A DNA stretch of 21,699 nucleotides, taken from Bacteroidales bacterium (GTDB taxonomy: Bacteria; Bacteroidota; Bacteroidia; Bacteroidales; UBA3663). The notes beneath the pieces were generated by a model. That model searched no databases and was not told the DNA's origin. It saw only the letters and a program-made list of their open reading frames with translations. The DNA is taken from positions 1 to 21,699 of the forward strand of contig SFEH01000041.1 in the NCBI GenBank assembly GCA_004557315.1, in the 5' to 3' direction. Position numbers and translations under genes: made by a program. The first letter of the stretch is position 1, and each line of letters begins with the position of its first letter. This document shows positions 14,673 through 21,699 of this stretch, piece by piece.

Positions 14673-16281
14673 TTATCTAACAATGACTTTCTTGCCGTTT
14701 CGGATATAGATATTACCTGGTTTCATTTCAGTTACCCTTATGCCAAGGATGTTGTAGATGACATCACTATCTTCGTCTGGCATGACAATATTATCAATGC
14801 TTGCAGTTTGAGACTTGATAACGATCTTCTTGATTGTAATCTGGTCACCATGAATTATCAGACCTTTCTTCTTTAAGTTTGCGAAAGTATCTTTATCGAA
14901 TGAAAAGACTGTCTCGTGGCTTGAGCCTCCTTTAGAACCAAGAAACTGGCTTGGCTGGAAGTCGGCAAAATAACTCTTGCCTTCGTAAATATAATTCATT
15001 TGCTTTGACCAATCTCCATAGAAAAACTGAATGTCATCATCCTTGTCAGCATCCTGAATATAGTTGATGGTGAGAGTCGAGCTCTCATCGAAATTTGAAA
15101 AGATGGCTGCTTCAACTGTCACTGGATCGCCCCAGCCAATCTTCTTGCTGCCTTCGAAAGCAACTATCTCAGAACTTTCCTCCATTTCTGGATATTCGCC
15201 TACAAAGCTGTTTCCATGATAAGCCTTGGCAATACGCTCAGCAAGGTCAGCTTGATGGAAGGCAGGAATAGTACGATATAAGCCATCGGTCAAGCCCATC
15301 CAGTAGAATGTGCCCATACCAGCTTCTTTGGTCTTCTGTACGAAATAATCGACAAACTGGAAGAACTCTTTCTTGTGCAAATCGTAGTCGGTTTCACCTG
15401 TCTTATCAACACTGCTTGAACCCCATTCGCCTATGATGACTGGTCCACCTTTTGTCACGAGTTTGTCTTTGAGAGTCTTGATCATGTCATCAATCTCTTT
15501 CTTTACAACCGTCGGCATTCCAAGTGCCTGAGCCATTGGCTGCTGAATAAGTATTGACAATGAGATTGCGCGTCTCATTGTTGCCACCAGTAGCACGGAC
15601 AGTATTCACAAAGCTCTGTGCATACTTGTTGATGGCATTGTAGGCAGAAGTTGCGACTGTGGCATTATAATTACCAGAAGCAGCGAATGATGCGAAGTTC
15701 CATGAACTTAGAGGATCGAGCATCTCGTTATAGCCCTCGAACAACAGTTCCTTGCCATAGTCCTTGAACTCCTCGGCAATCTGTTTCCAGAGCTTCTCAT
15801 ACTTGTCCTTCACCTTCTCATAGACTTGTTCATCGGCCTGAAGCCAGTGCTTCTGCGAATCAGAACTTTGAGCAGTATCGTGATGAACGTTGAGGATGCA
15901 GTACATGTTATTGTCGATGACATAATCGACTACCTCATGCACGCGCTTCATCCATGCCTTATCGACATTGCCATCCTTGTCCATGTGGTTGAACCAAGTC
16001 ACAGGCACGCGAATTGCTCCAAAGCCAGCATTCTTCATCATGGTCATCAGCTCAGGCTTTGTCTTGTGCTGACCCCAGTAGATCTCAGAGTTAAGATCCT
16101 GCTGACCCCAGTAAGAAGCAAGATCGATGTTGGTGCCGGATGCAGCATTAGCATCGAGTGTATTACCAAGATTCCAGCCCACACCCATGTTCTTGACAGC
16201 CTCGGTAGCGGTTTCTGTAATCTGTGCTTGCAAGGTCAGAGCACTTGCTGCAAACAGTGAAAGAAGTAGATAATGTTTCAT
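14673..16281 (-). pseudogene. Broken GH5 cellulase-type glycoside hydrolase
   Basis: A secreted family 5 endoglucanase-like gene split over two frames. Frame one (16281 to 15490) gives a signal peptide (MKHYLLLSLFAASALTLQAQ), GVGWNLGNTLDA, AIRVPVTWFNH, NVHHD and the acid/base region LLFEGYNEM. Near 15510-15530 the frame shifts. Frame two continues with VKKEIDDMIKTLKDKL, the nucleophile region VIIGEWGSS and the conserved YWMGLTDG, then a beta-rich C-terminal module and a tail (YNILGIRV...GNIYIRNGKKVIVR) of the kind seen at the ends of Prevotella secreted proteins. The stretch between the two catalytic Glu regions lacks the conserved His-x-Tyr segment of GH5, so about 35-40 residues are lost as well as the frame. 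That makes a simple sequencing error unlikely. ATG at 16281 is chosen over an in-frame TTG at 16287. Confidence 0.8.
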
Positions 16282-16312
16282 AAGCAATTGGTGTTAAAAC
16301 TATATTTACCTT

Positions 16313-16345
16313 GCAAAGGTAAGCTTTTTGTTAGAAAAACACAAA
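16313..16345 (-). promoter_or_regulatory. Promoter of the GH5 gene
   Basis: On the minus strand TTTG (16342-16345), exactly 20 bp, then TACCTTTG (16314-16321) and C: a perfect match in both boxes. The leader to the ATG at 16281 is about 30 bp. The promoter appears intact although the gene is broken. Confidence 0.75.
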
Positions 16346-16352
16346 AAAGAAA

Positions 16353-16384
16353 GCCCCAAAAGTGAAAAAAATCACTTTGGAGCC
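16353..16384 (-). terminator. Terminator after the GH26 remnant
   Basis: On the minus strand GGCTCCAAAGTGA pairs with TCACTTTTGGGGC, with a one-base bulge, around a short T-rich loop, followed by T-rich sequence (16332-16352). It closes the GH26 unit and abuts the GH5 promoter. Confidence 0.6.
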
Positions 16385-16429
16385 TCCCGAATTTCCATTT
16401 ATCTAACACATTACATCAAAACTTCTTCA

Positions 16430-16890
16430 TTATTTGAGCAAAGGCATCTGGTCGCGAGTGATCACATTAGGATGACTCATTGCATCCTTCCACCATGATG
16501 TGTCGGCATGGTCGTGATTGTCGAGTGTCGAAGCATCGTACTTATACCAAGGCATGAACCAAGCCCAGCGTGCCCCCTTTGACCATTGGTCGGTTATCTT
16601 GCCGACATTGCCACATTCGCTCAATGTCACCATCTTGTTTGGATAGGTCTGCTGAAGCTTTGCAAAATCCTTGGCATTGTCATCGGCTGACTTTGAATAG
16701 ATATCCTGACCAATGATATCGACATAGGCATCGCCTGGATACCAGTCGGTATCGCCATTGTTCTGGGATGTCCATACCCATATCAGGTTATTTATGCCTG
16801 CATTGTGGAAGTATTCGTATATATAAATCCAGAGTTTCTTGTAGGTTTCAGCACCTTCAATGCCCCACCAGAACCAGGCTCCACCGTTAG
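16430..16890 (-). pseudogene. 3' fragment of a GH26 beta-mannanase gene
   Basis: About 150 residues of a family 26 glycoside hydrolase: GGAWFWWG, ETYKKLWIYIYEYFHNAG, NNLIWVWTSQ, DWYPGDAYVDIIGQDIYS, the nucleophile region VTLSECGNVG and WAWFMPWYKY, to a normal-looking C terminus (stop at 16430-16432). The N-terminal half, including the signal peptide and the acid/base Glu region (WRPFHE-type), is missing. The frame stays open to 17164, but that part (CFFSKSMPQRY, FFIFCHFCPICC and similar) is translated spacer and the EamA promoter region read backwards, unlike any GH26. The break is near 16890-16900. Together with the GH5 remnant it points to a lost glucomannan-degrading locus. Confidence 0.8.
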
Positions 16891-17085
16891 TATTATAATT
16901 ATAATAAGAGTAAATATTGTAAGTTCGCTGAAAACTTATGTTTTTGCGGTGCAAAGTTAGCAATATGAAGCAAATGCTGCAAATACTATTTTTGCAAAAT
17001 ATAATATCTATGCAACAAATAGGACAGAAATGACAAAATATGAAAAAAACTTGTTTCAAAATTGTATCAATATTTGTAAAAAAAA

Positions 17086-17166
17086 TATATCTTTGCGGCA
17101 TTGATTTTGAAAAAAAACAGTAAAAATAAATTAATGAAACTTCAAGGCTATATCTTTGCGGCATTG
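17086..17166 (+). repeat. 18-bp direct repeat linking promoter and coding start of the EamA gene
   Basis: TATATCTTTGCGGCATTG occurs at 17086-17103 and again at 17149-17166, 63 bp apart. The first copy contains the -7 box TATCTTTG (17088-17095, then C) that probably drives the gene; the second lies inside the gene as codons 6-11 (YIFAAL). The distance is a multiple of three, so both are in the same frame. No convincing TTTG lies 20 bp before the first copy. Confidence 0.75.
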
Positions 17167-18030
17167 GCCGCTGCCACTTACGGAACTAATCCAATCTTTG
17201 CCAAGCCTCTATATGCTGCTGGCTTGAACACCGATTCGGTACTTCTCTTCCGCTATCTTATCGCCATCCTGATGATGGCTATGCTGATGCTATGGCAATG
17301 CTATTCAAAAAAGAGGCCATTGGCAGAAATGTTCAAGGTACAGCGACACAACCTTCCACAACTTATTCTGATGGGACTTCTGATGTCGGCATCGTCTATT
17401 CTGCTCTTCATCAGCTACAACTACATGCCGGTCGGCATTGCATCGACCTTGCTCTTCGTCTATCCTATCCTGGTGGCTGTGATCATGACATTGTGCTTTC
17501 ATGAGCGACTATCATGGCTCGTCGTAGGATGTCTGCTACTTGCTACAGCTGGCATCGCTCTCCTTTGCCGCACCGATGGCACGAGCGGCAACAAAGATGG
17601 CTTCTATATTGGTTTCTTGAGCGTTATGGCTTCGTCGCTTGCATATTCCATCTATCTTGTCGGACTCAATAAGACCCGCATTCGCACCATTGCGTCACTT
17701 CCTGTTACCTTCTATGTGCTCGTCTTTGGCTCTTTGATCTACATTGTCCGTCTCGCTTTTGACACTCCGCTTACAATACCAACGACTCCTTTTATGTGGA
17801 TGTGCTGCGCTGGATTAGGTCTCTTCCCTACTGTCATATCGCTCATCTTCACAGCAAAAGCCATACAGTGCATAGGCAGTACAGAGACTGCCCTTCTCGG
17901 AGCTCTTGAACCAGTAACTGCCGTGGTGCTAGGTATCTTATTCCTGGGTGAAAGCGTCTCGCCGGTTGAATTAATTGGAATGTGCATGATATTTGTTGCT
18001 GTATCGCTTGTCGTGAAGCGAAGAAGCTGA
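17134..18030 (+). CDS. EamA/DMT-superfamily permease
   Basis: Predicted inner-membrane transporter of 298 residues with ten hydrophobic segments in two EamA halves (first half about 3-130, with YGTNPIFAKPLYAAGL and SYNYMPVGIASTLLFVYPILVAV; second half about 145-295, with CIGSTETALLGALEPVTAVVLGILFLGE). These are the hallmark repeats of the drug/metabolite transporter superfamily. The substrate is unknown; export of an amino acid or metabolite is the usual role. ATG at 17134 is chosen: an upstream TTG at 17101 is in frame but lies within 6 bp of the -7 box and would add 11 lysine- and asparagine-rich residues. It is a single-gene unit, ending at a strong hairpin shared with the convergent rubredoxin gene. 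Confidence 0.9.
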   Translation: MKLQGYIFAALAAATYGTNPIFAKPLYAAGLNTDSVLLFRYLIAILMMAMLMLWQCYSKKRPLAEMFKVQRHNLPQLILMGLLMSASSILLFISYNYMPVGIASTLLFVYPILVAVIMTLCFHERLSWLVVGCLLLATAGIALLCRTDGTSGNKDGFYIGFLSVMASSLAYSIYLVGLNKTRIRTIASLPVTFYVLVFGSLIYIVRLAFDTPLTIPTTPFMWMCCAGLGLFPTVISLIFTAKAIQCIGSTETALLGALEPVTAVVLGILFLGESVSPVELIGMCMIFVAVSLVVKRRS

Positions 18031-18076
18031 CATTACATTATGTTGTTCTTTCGACCTGTTCAACAATCCGAACAAA

Positions 18077-18109
18077 AAGCCCGTCGTTACTCAAAGCAAC
18101 GACGGGCTT
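18077..18109. terminator. Bidirectional terminator between eamA-type gene and rubredoxin
   Basis: AAGCCCGTCGTT (18077-18088) and its exact complement at 18098-18109 form a 12-bp GC-rich stem with a 9-base loop. It is flanked by A-rich sequence on the left and by a moderately T-containing stretch (TTAATATTA) on the right, so it can end both convergent units. Confidence 0.85.
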
Positions 18110-18127
18110 AATATTACATAAGGAGAA

Positions 18128-18289
18128 TCAATCAACTGGAGAGAACTCATCCTTACCAACGCCACAGAGTGGGCATACGAAATCTTCTGGAAGATCCTCA
18201 AAAGCTACACCTGGTGCGATGCCTGCATCAGGATCACCTACTGCAGGATCATACTCCCAGCCGCATACGTCACATACGTACTTTTTCAT
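18128..18289 (-). CDS. Rubredoxin
   Basis: Small electron carrier of 53 residues with one iron bound by four cysteines: C6-x2-C9 (YVCDVCGWEYDP) and C39-x2-C42 (FVCPLCGVGKDEF). The GWEYDPAVGDPDAGIAPGVAFEDLPEDF core is complete and typical in length. It lies 22 bp after the rubrerythrin stop on the same strand, so it is most likely the second gene of that operon and supplies electrons to rubrerythrin for peroxide reduction in the cytoplasm of an anaerobe. The start ATG at 18289 is the only one that keeps the first CxxC motif. Confidence 0.96.
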   Translation of the reverse strand: MKKYVCDVCGWEYDPAVGDPDAGIAPGVAFEDLPEDFVCPLCGVGKDEFSPVD

Positions 18290-18311
18290 AATAGTATATT
18301 TAAATTAAACA

Positions 18312-18851
18312 TTAATAGTTGTCAGCAACCAATTCGAAATAAGCCTTAGGATGAGCGCAAGTTGGGCAGAGCTCAGGAGCCTCTGTACCTACTACGATAT
18401 GACCACAGTTGCGGCATTCCCAAACCTTGACTTCGCTCTTCTTGAACACTTCCTGTGCCTCAACATTGCGAAGCAAAGCGCGATAACGCTCCTCATGACG
18501 CTTCTCGATTGCAGCTACGAGACGGAACTTTGCAGCAAGCTCCTTGAAGCCTTCTTCTTCAGCTGTCTTTGCGAAGCCATCATACATGTCAGTCCACTCA
18601 TAGTTCTCGCCATCGGCAGCAGCAGCAAGGTTCTCAGCAGTTGTGCCAATACCCTCAAGTTCCTTGAACCAGAGCTTAGCGTGCTCCTTCTCATTGTCGG
18701 CAGTGTGCTGGAAGATGGCAGCGATCTGCTCAAAACCATCCTTCTTTGCACGAGAAGCGAAATATGAATATTTGTTACGAGCCTGTGATTCACCTGCAAA
18801 TGCAGCCTCAAGGTTTTTCTCTGTCTGTGTACCTGAATACTTGTTTGCCAT
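18312..18851 (-). CDS. rbr: Rubrerythrin
   Basis: Cytoplasmic non-haem diiron peroxidase of 179 residues that reduces hydrogen peroxide in anaerobes. The N-terminal four-helix domain carries the diiron ligands: Glu21 (FAGESQARNKY), Glu54 and His57 (NEKEH), a Glu in AEEEGF near 98-100, and Glu116 with His119 (IEKRH). The C-terminal rubredoxin-like centre is C146-x2-C149 and C162-x2-C165 (WECRNCG, LCPTC). Length and motif order are normal. It heads a two-gene operon with rubredoxin and has a clear promoter about 50 bp upstream. The divergent neighbour is a CDF metal exporter. No PerR/OxyR-type operator can be identified by eye. Confidence 0.96.
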   Translation of the reverse strand: MANKYSGTQTEKNLEAAFAGESQARNKYSYFASRAKKDGFEQIAAIFQHTADNEKEHAKLWFKELEGIGTTAENLAAAADGENYEWTDMYDGFAKTAEEEGFKELAAKFRLVAAIEKRHEERYRALLRNVEAQEVFKKSEVKVWECRNCGHIVVGTEAPELCPTCAHPKAYFELVADNY

Positions 18852-18902
18852 AATATCAGTTGTTTAAATGTTAGTATAGAAATTAATTTGAATTTTGTTT
18901 GT

Positions 18903-18935
18903 GCAAAGATATGAAGTTTCATCATTTCTCACAAG
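18903..18935 (-). promoter_or_regulatory. Promoter of rubrerythrin operon
   Basis: On the minus strand TATCTTTG (18904-18911), then C, with CTTG (18932-18935) exactly 20 bp upstream. The leader to the ATG at 18851 is about 45 bp. Confidence 0.65.
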
Positions 18936-18991
18936 AAAAATATGGCACAAAAACTGATAATTCCGGCAAAATTAACAGAAACAGCCAATTT

Positions 18992-19026
18992 TTTGACCGA
19001 AATTGCCATAAAAAACATAAATTTGC
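18992..19026 (+). promoter_or_regulatory. Promoter of the CDF transporter gene
   Basis: -7 box TAAATTTG (19018-19025, then C) with TTTG (18992-18995) 22 bp upstream, slightly longer than the usual spacing. A GAGG at 19047-19050 region precedes the ATG at 19053. Confidence 0.6.
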
Positions 19027-19052
19027 AACCAAAAAATAGTAACTGAGGTAAT

Positions 19053-19940
19053 ATGCAACCACGCGATCGTCGTATATACAGAATCACACTTGCAGGAAGC
19101 ATTGTCAACATAGTGCTTCTTGTGTTCAAGTTTATTGCGGGAATACTGGGTCATTCTGCTGCAATGATAGCCGATGCCATCCATTCGCTGAGTGACTTTC
19201 TCACTGATATCATAGTCATTGTCTTTGTAAGGTTGAGCAGCAAGCCTGCTGACCATGATCATGACTACGGCCATGGCAAATACGAGACGCTTGCCACTTC
19301 TGTTATTGGAATGGCATTGGCTGTAGTAGCCGTAATGCTTGGATGGGATGGAATAGAGAAGATAATCTACGTCATGCAGGGAAACCAGCTTGAATCTCCA
19401 GGCATCATTGCTCTTTGGGCTGCCATACTAAGCATTGTACTCAAAGAATGGATATTCAGAGCAACGCGCAAAGTTGCCAAGGAGGAGAACTCGAAGGCTC
19501 TTGAAGCCAATGCCTGGCATCATCGCAGCGATGCAATGTCATCTATTGGCACAGCCATAGGAATAGGTGGCGCCGTGATGCTCGGTGACAGCTGGGCAAT
19601 CCTCGACCCTATCGCCGCAATCGTAGTGTGCATACTCATCATCGTCACAGCCTTCAAGATTATCCGCCAGGCATCGGGCGAATTGCTTGAAGAAAGCCTG
19701 CCAAAAGAGATTGAGGACAAAATCGAACAGATTGCATACCAAGATCCATTGGTCAGCGATATCCACAAGCTTCATACCCGACGCATAGGCAACATCATAG
19801 CCATTGAAATGCATTTGCGCATGCCTTCAGACGTCACACTTGCCGAATCACACATTCACGCCAATTCCATCGAAAAGTCTCTCAAACAGGAGTTTGGCAA
19901 TGGCACACACATCATGCTGCATATCGAGCCAAAGAAATAG
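19053..19940 (+). CDS. Cation diffusion facilitator (CDF) exporter, probably zinc
   Basis: Inner-membrane proton-coupled divalent-metal exporter of 295 residues. Six hydrophobic segments form the membrane domain (about 10-205), followed by a cytoplasmic ferredoxin-like domain (about 210-295, ending GNGTHIMLHIEPKK). By alignment with YiiP, the transport site is His44 and Asp48 in the second segment (AIHSLSD) and His156 and Asp160 in the fifth (WHHRSDAMSS). The HxxxD plus HxxxD set is usually linked to zinc preference, against DxxxD in zinc/cadmium and iron types. A His/Asp-rich loop (HDHDYGHGKYE) lies after segment two. It is a single gene, divergent from the rubrerythrin operon. Metal choice is an inference. 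Confidence 0.92.
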   Translation: MQPRDRRIYRITLAGSIVNIVLLVFKFIAGILGHSAAMIADAIHSLSDFLTDIIVIVFVRLSSKPADHDHDYGHGKYETLATSVIGMALAVVAVMLGWDGIEKIIYVMQGNQLESPGIIALWAAILSIVLKEWIFRATRKVAKEENSKALEANAWHHRSDAMSSIGTAIGIGGAVMLGDSWAILDPIAAIVVCILIIVTAFKIIRQASGELLEESLPKEIEDKIEQIAYQDPLVSDIHKLHTRRIGNIIAIEMHLRMPSDVTLAESHIHANSIEKSLKQEFGNGTHIMLHIEPKK

Positions 19941-20035
19941 AATTCAAATTTGTCAACTTCGGTATATACTAATTTTTCTAAAATGCTATAATAATTTACC
20001 AAAAGTCATATATAGGGGTAATATGAATGTTTGTA

Positions 20036-20067
20036 TTTGAATATTTCGGAAAAATTGCATAAATTTG
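20036..20067 (+). promoter_or_regulatory. Promoter of the tolC-type operon
   Basis: TTTG (20036-20039), exactly 20 bp, then TAAATTTG (20060-20067) and C: a perfect match to the Bacteroidota consensus, about 52 bp before the ATG at 20120. Confidence 0.75.
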
Positions 20068-20119
20068 CATTCGTTTTTAGAAAATAATTGATAAAGAAAC
20101 TATAAAACAAGGCAAATTG

Positions 20120-21439
20120 ATGAAAAAATTATTCATTCTACCCCTATTTGCATTGAGCTTGCAGCTTATGGCTCAAAAGACACTCTCGCTGAAGGAGTGC
20201 CTGCAGATAGGTATTGAGAACAACCTCTCGCTCCGCACCTCTCAGAATGAGGTAAAGAAAGCGAAGGAAAACATCAGCGAGAATCGTGCCAAGCTTTTGC
20301 CTCAGATTAATCTGGTAGGCAGCTTCAATGACAATTTCGATCCTCCGGTGTCGGTAACAGATGGACGTGCCTATGGCAAGCTGTACAACGTAACACAGAC
20401 ACTGCAGTTCAATGCTGCCGGCGGACTTCAGCTCCAGATGCCACTCTACAGCCAGATGGCTTACACTGCCGTCGATCTGTCACGCACCATGGCTCGTCTG
20501 AACGAACTCTCGTATGAGAAGGCTCGCGAAGACCTGATCATTCAGATTGCCAGCATCTACTATCTGATTCAGAATACCAAAGAGCAGATCGGTATCATCG
20601 ACGACAACATCAAGCGATTTGAAGAACTCAAGGAGATTGCCAAGGCATTCTATGATAACCAGATGGCTCTTGAGGTTGACCTGCAGCGTATCAATGTTCG
20701 CATCGAGAGCACACAAATCCAGTCGGCCAATGCTCAGGCTATGCTCACCAAGCAGTACAACATGTTGAAGTATATTCTCGACTATCCTGCAGAAGAAGAG
20801 ATTGAGGTCATAGCCAAGAGCGTTGATGAAGTAGAAACTGCTGAAATGTCGGGTCTGAACGAAAACATGTATGAGCTACAGCTGATGCAGCAGAAGGTGA
20901 CGCTTGCCGACCAGCAGACAAAGCTCGCAAAGCAAGGCTACTTGCCTACCTTGGCTCTTACAGGCAATGTCATGTACACAGCCTACTCTGACAAGTTCAA
21001 GAACTGGTTCCACGACACAGAAGCCAATCACTGGTACAACTCAAACGGCATAGGCATCTCTCTTAGAGTACCTGTATTTGACGGCTTTGAGAAACGTTCG
21101 AAGGTGCACAAGGCAAAGATAGATGCAGAGACAGCCCGACTTGGCTTCGAGAACACCCTTAAGGGAATGCAGACAAATTATGCCAATGCTGTGAAGGATC
21201 TGACCAACAACCAGCGCAACTATTTCCGCCAGCGCGACAACTACAGACTCGCTGAAAATATCTACGATGTAACTTACAACAGATACAAGGAAGGCATCGT
21301 ATCAATGGTTGAGGTCTTGACAGATCAGATGAGCATGAGCGACGCTCAAAACTCATATCTCACATCACATTATGAATATATGGTGTCGAACCTGCAGATT
21401 CTAAAATATACAGGAAAGCTTGAGACACTCTTATATTAA
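20120..21439 (+). CDS. TolC-family outer-membrane efflux protein
   Basis: Outer-membrane channel component of a tripartite export system, 439 residues. A signal peptide ends at LQLMAQ (about residue 19). The mature protein has the two repeated long helical hairpins of the family: first half about 25-210 (LKECLQIGIENNLSLRTSQNEVKKAKENISENRAK, then LPQINLVGSF), second half about 235-425 (LMQQKVTLADQQTKLAKQGYLPTLALTGNVMY, then GIGISLRVPVFDGFEKRSKVHKAKIDAE). Length is normal. The ATG at 20120 is chosen over the TTG at 20117 and is preceded by an AAGG. The next gene, cut by the window end, looks like the membrane-fusion partner, so this heads an efflux operon. The exported substrate is unknown. Confidence 0.92.
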   Translation: MKKLFILPLFALSLQLMAQKTLSLKECLQIGIENNLSLRTSQNEVKKAKENISENRAKLLPQINLVGSFNDNFDPPVSVTDGRAYGKLYNVTQTLQFNAAGGLQLQMPLYSQMAYTAVDLSRTMARLNELSYEKAREDLIIQIASIYYLIQNTKEQIGIIDDNIKRFEELKEIAKAFYDNQMALEVDLQRINVRIESTQIQSANAQAMLTKQYNMLKYILDYPAEEEIEVIAKSVDEVETAEMSGLNENMYELQLMQQKVTLADQQTKLAKQGYLPTLALTGNVMYTAYSDKFKNWFHDTEANHWYNSNGIGISLRVPVFDGFEKRSKVHKAKIDAETARLGFENTLKGMQTNYANAVKDLTNNQRNYFRQRDNYRLAENIYDVTYNRYKEGIVSMVEVLTDQMSMSDAQNSYLTSHYEYMVSNLQILKYTGKLETLLY

Positions 21440-21609
21440 ATATTGAAGATGAAAAAGATAAAGAGGTGAAAGAAGAGAAAGATAGATGATTTAGTCTTTA
21501 GTAGTATTAAACTTTATCTTTCACATAAGAAATGCAACTATTGTCCTTTATCTTCTTTATTACCTTCATCTCCCTTAATAAAGATAAACAATAAAAATTC
21601 AGAAACAAA
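21440..21609. repeat. Purine-rich/pyrimidine-rich spacer with partial self-complementarity
   Basis: A purine-rich block (about 21445-21486, repeated GATGAA, GATAAAG and GAAAGA) is followed by pyrimidine-rich blocks (21512-21524 and 21546-21575) with partly complementary sequence such as CTTTATCTTT. Folding could give an imperfect stem between tolC and the next gene, possibly attenuating downstream expression. No open frame of note is seen. Confidence 0.35.
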
Positions 21610-21699
21610 ATGTCACAGGAAAACAATAAAGAGGGAATTGTCCTCGAGAAGAAAACCAAGAGAATCAACAAGCAGAGAGTGCGTCAATGGGTGGTGAGC
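21610..21699 (+). CDS. N-terminal fragment of a probable HlyD/EmrA-type membrane-fusion protein
   Basis: Thirty codons from ATG to the window end, open throughout: MSQENNKEGIVLEKKTKRIN, then KQRVRQWVVS. A short, strongly basic cytoplasmic head with the start of a hydrophobic stretch at its end is typical of HlyD/EmrA adaptors, and the position after tolC fits. No domain motif is reached inside the window, so the call rests mainly on context. A DHA2-type or ABC partner may follow downstream. Confidence 0.55.
   Translation, partial: MSQENNKEGIVLEKKTKRINKQRVRQWVVS

Noticed and set aside
15490..15596. Two separate overlapping GH genes instead of one broken gene
   Set aside because: The second frame lacks a signal peptide and begins in the middle of a GH5 fold; together the halves make one enzyme minus a segment.
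17101..17133. Upstream TTG start of the EamA gene
   Set aside because: It lies within 6 bp of the -7 box and adds a Lys/Asn-rich stretch; ATG at 17134 fits the family N terminus.
16890..17164. N-terminal extension of the GH26 fragment frame
   Set aside because: The frame stays open but encodes cysteine- and phenylalanine-rich translated spacer, including the EamA promoter read backwards.

Overview
The window reads as chromosomal DNA of a Bacteroidales bacterium, most likely Prevotella or a close relative (Segatella). This rests on four signs. Promoters have the Bacteroidota form, a TTTG-like box, about 20 bp, then TAnnTTTG(C), in front of nearly every transcription unit. The families include a DUF5686 outer-membrane protein, DUF6057 and class 1B dihydroorotate dehydrogenase with PyrK. 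A secreted glycosidase ends in a tail of the type common in Prevotella (YNILG...GNIYIRNGKKV). Shine-Dalgarno sequences are weak. The genus is an inference; no rRNA or tRNA gene is present.

Layout. (1) 361-2451: a small XRE regulator 6 bp upstream of pyrK and pyrD (pyrimidine synthesis), then dapA (2524-3405) with its own promoter and terminator. (2) 3482-4488: about 1 kb without a convincing gene, holding a 193-bp element with 28-bp perfect inverted ends, a solitary third copy of that end, a 20-bp palindrome and an orphan leftward promoter. (3) 4489-7101, minus strand: a large DUF5686 outer-membrane protein, nearly leaderless. (4) 7282-9023: a tandem-hotdog acyl thioesterase translationally coupled to a PlsC-type acyltransferase. 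(5) 9030-14427: the most unusual part, two divergent copies of one two-gene module. Each copy pairs a DUF6057 membrane protein with a lipoprotein that combines PD40/TolB-like propeller repeats and one CxxCH haem-attachment motif. The rightward copy is intact. In the leftward copy the membrane gene is reduced to a deletion-scarred remnant behind a foreign lipoprotein leader, while the lipoprotein gene is intact. (6) 14673-16890, minus strand: two broken polysaccharide hydrolases, a GH5 cellulase-type gene (frameshift plus internal deletion) and the 3' end of a GH26 mannanase-type gene. (7) 17134-18030: an EamA/DMT permease. (8) 18128-18851, minus strand: a rubrerythrin-rubredoxin peroxide-defence operon; the 53-residue rubredoxin gene is easy to miss. 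(9) 19053-19940: a CDF zinc-type exporter divergent from it. (10) 20120 to the end: tolC and the first 30 codons of a probable HlyD/EmrA adaptor, the start of a tripartite efflux operon.

Working together: regions 1, 4, 8, 9 and 10 are ordinary metabolism, lipid, stress and efflux units. The best candidate for an undescribed system is region 5. A polytopic membrane protein with a helical-repeat-like tail and a haem-motif propeller lipoprotein occur as a duplicated, back-to-back pair, and the lipoprotein was kept in the copy whose partner decayed. Its function cannot be read from the sequence.
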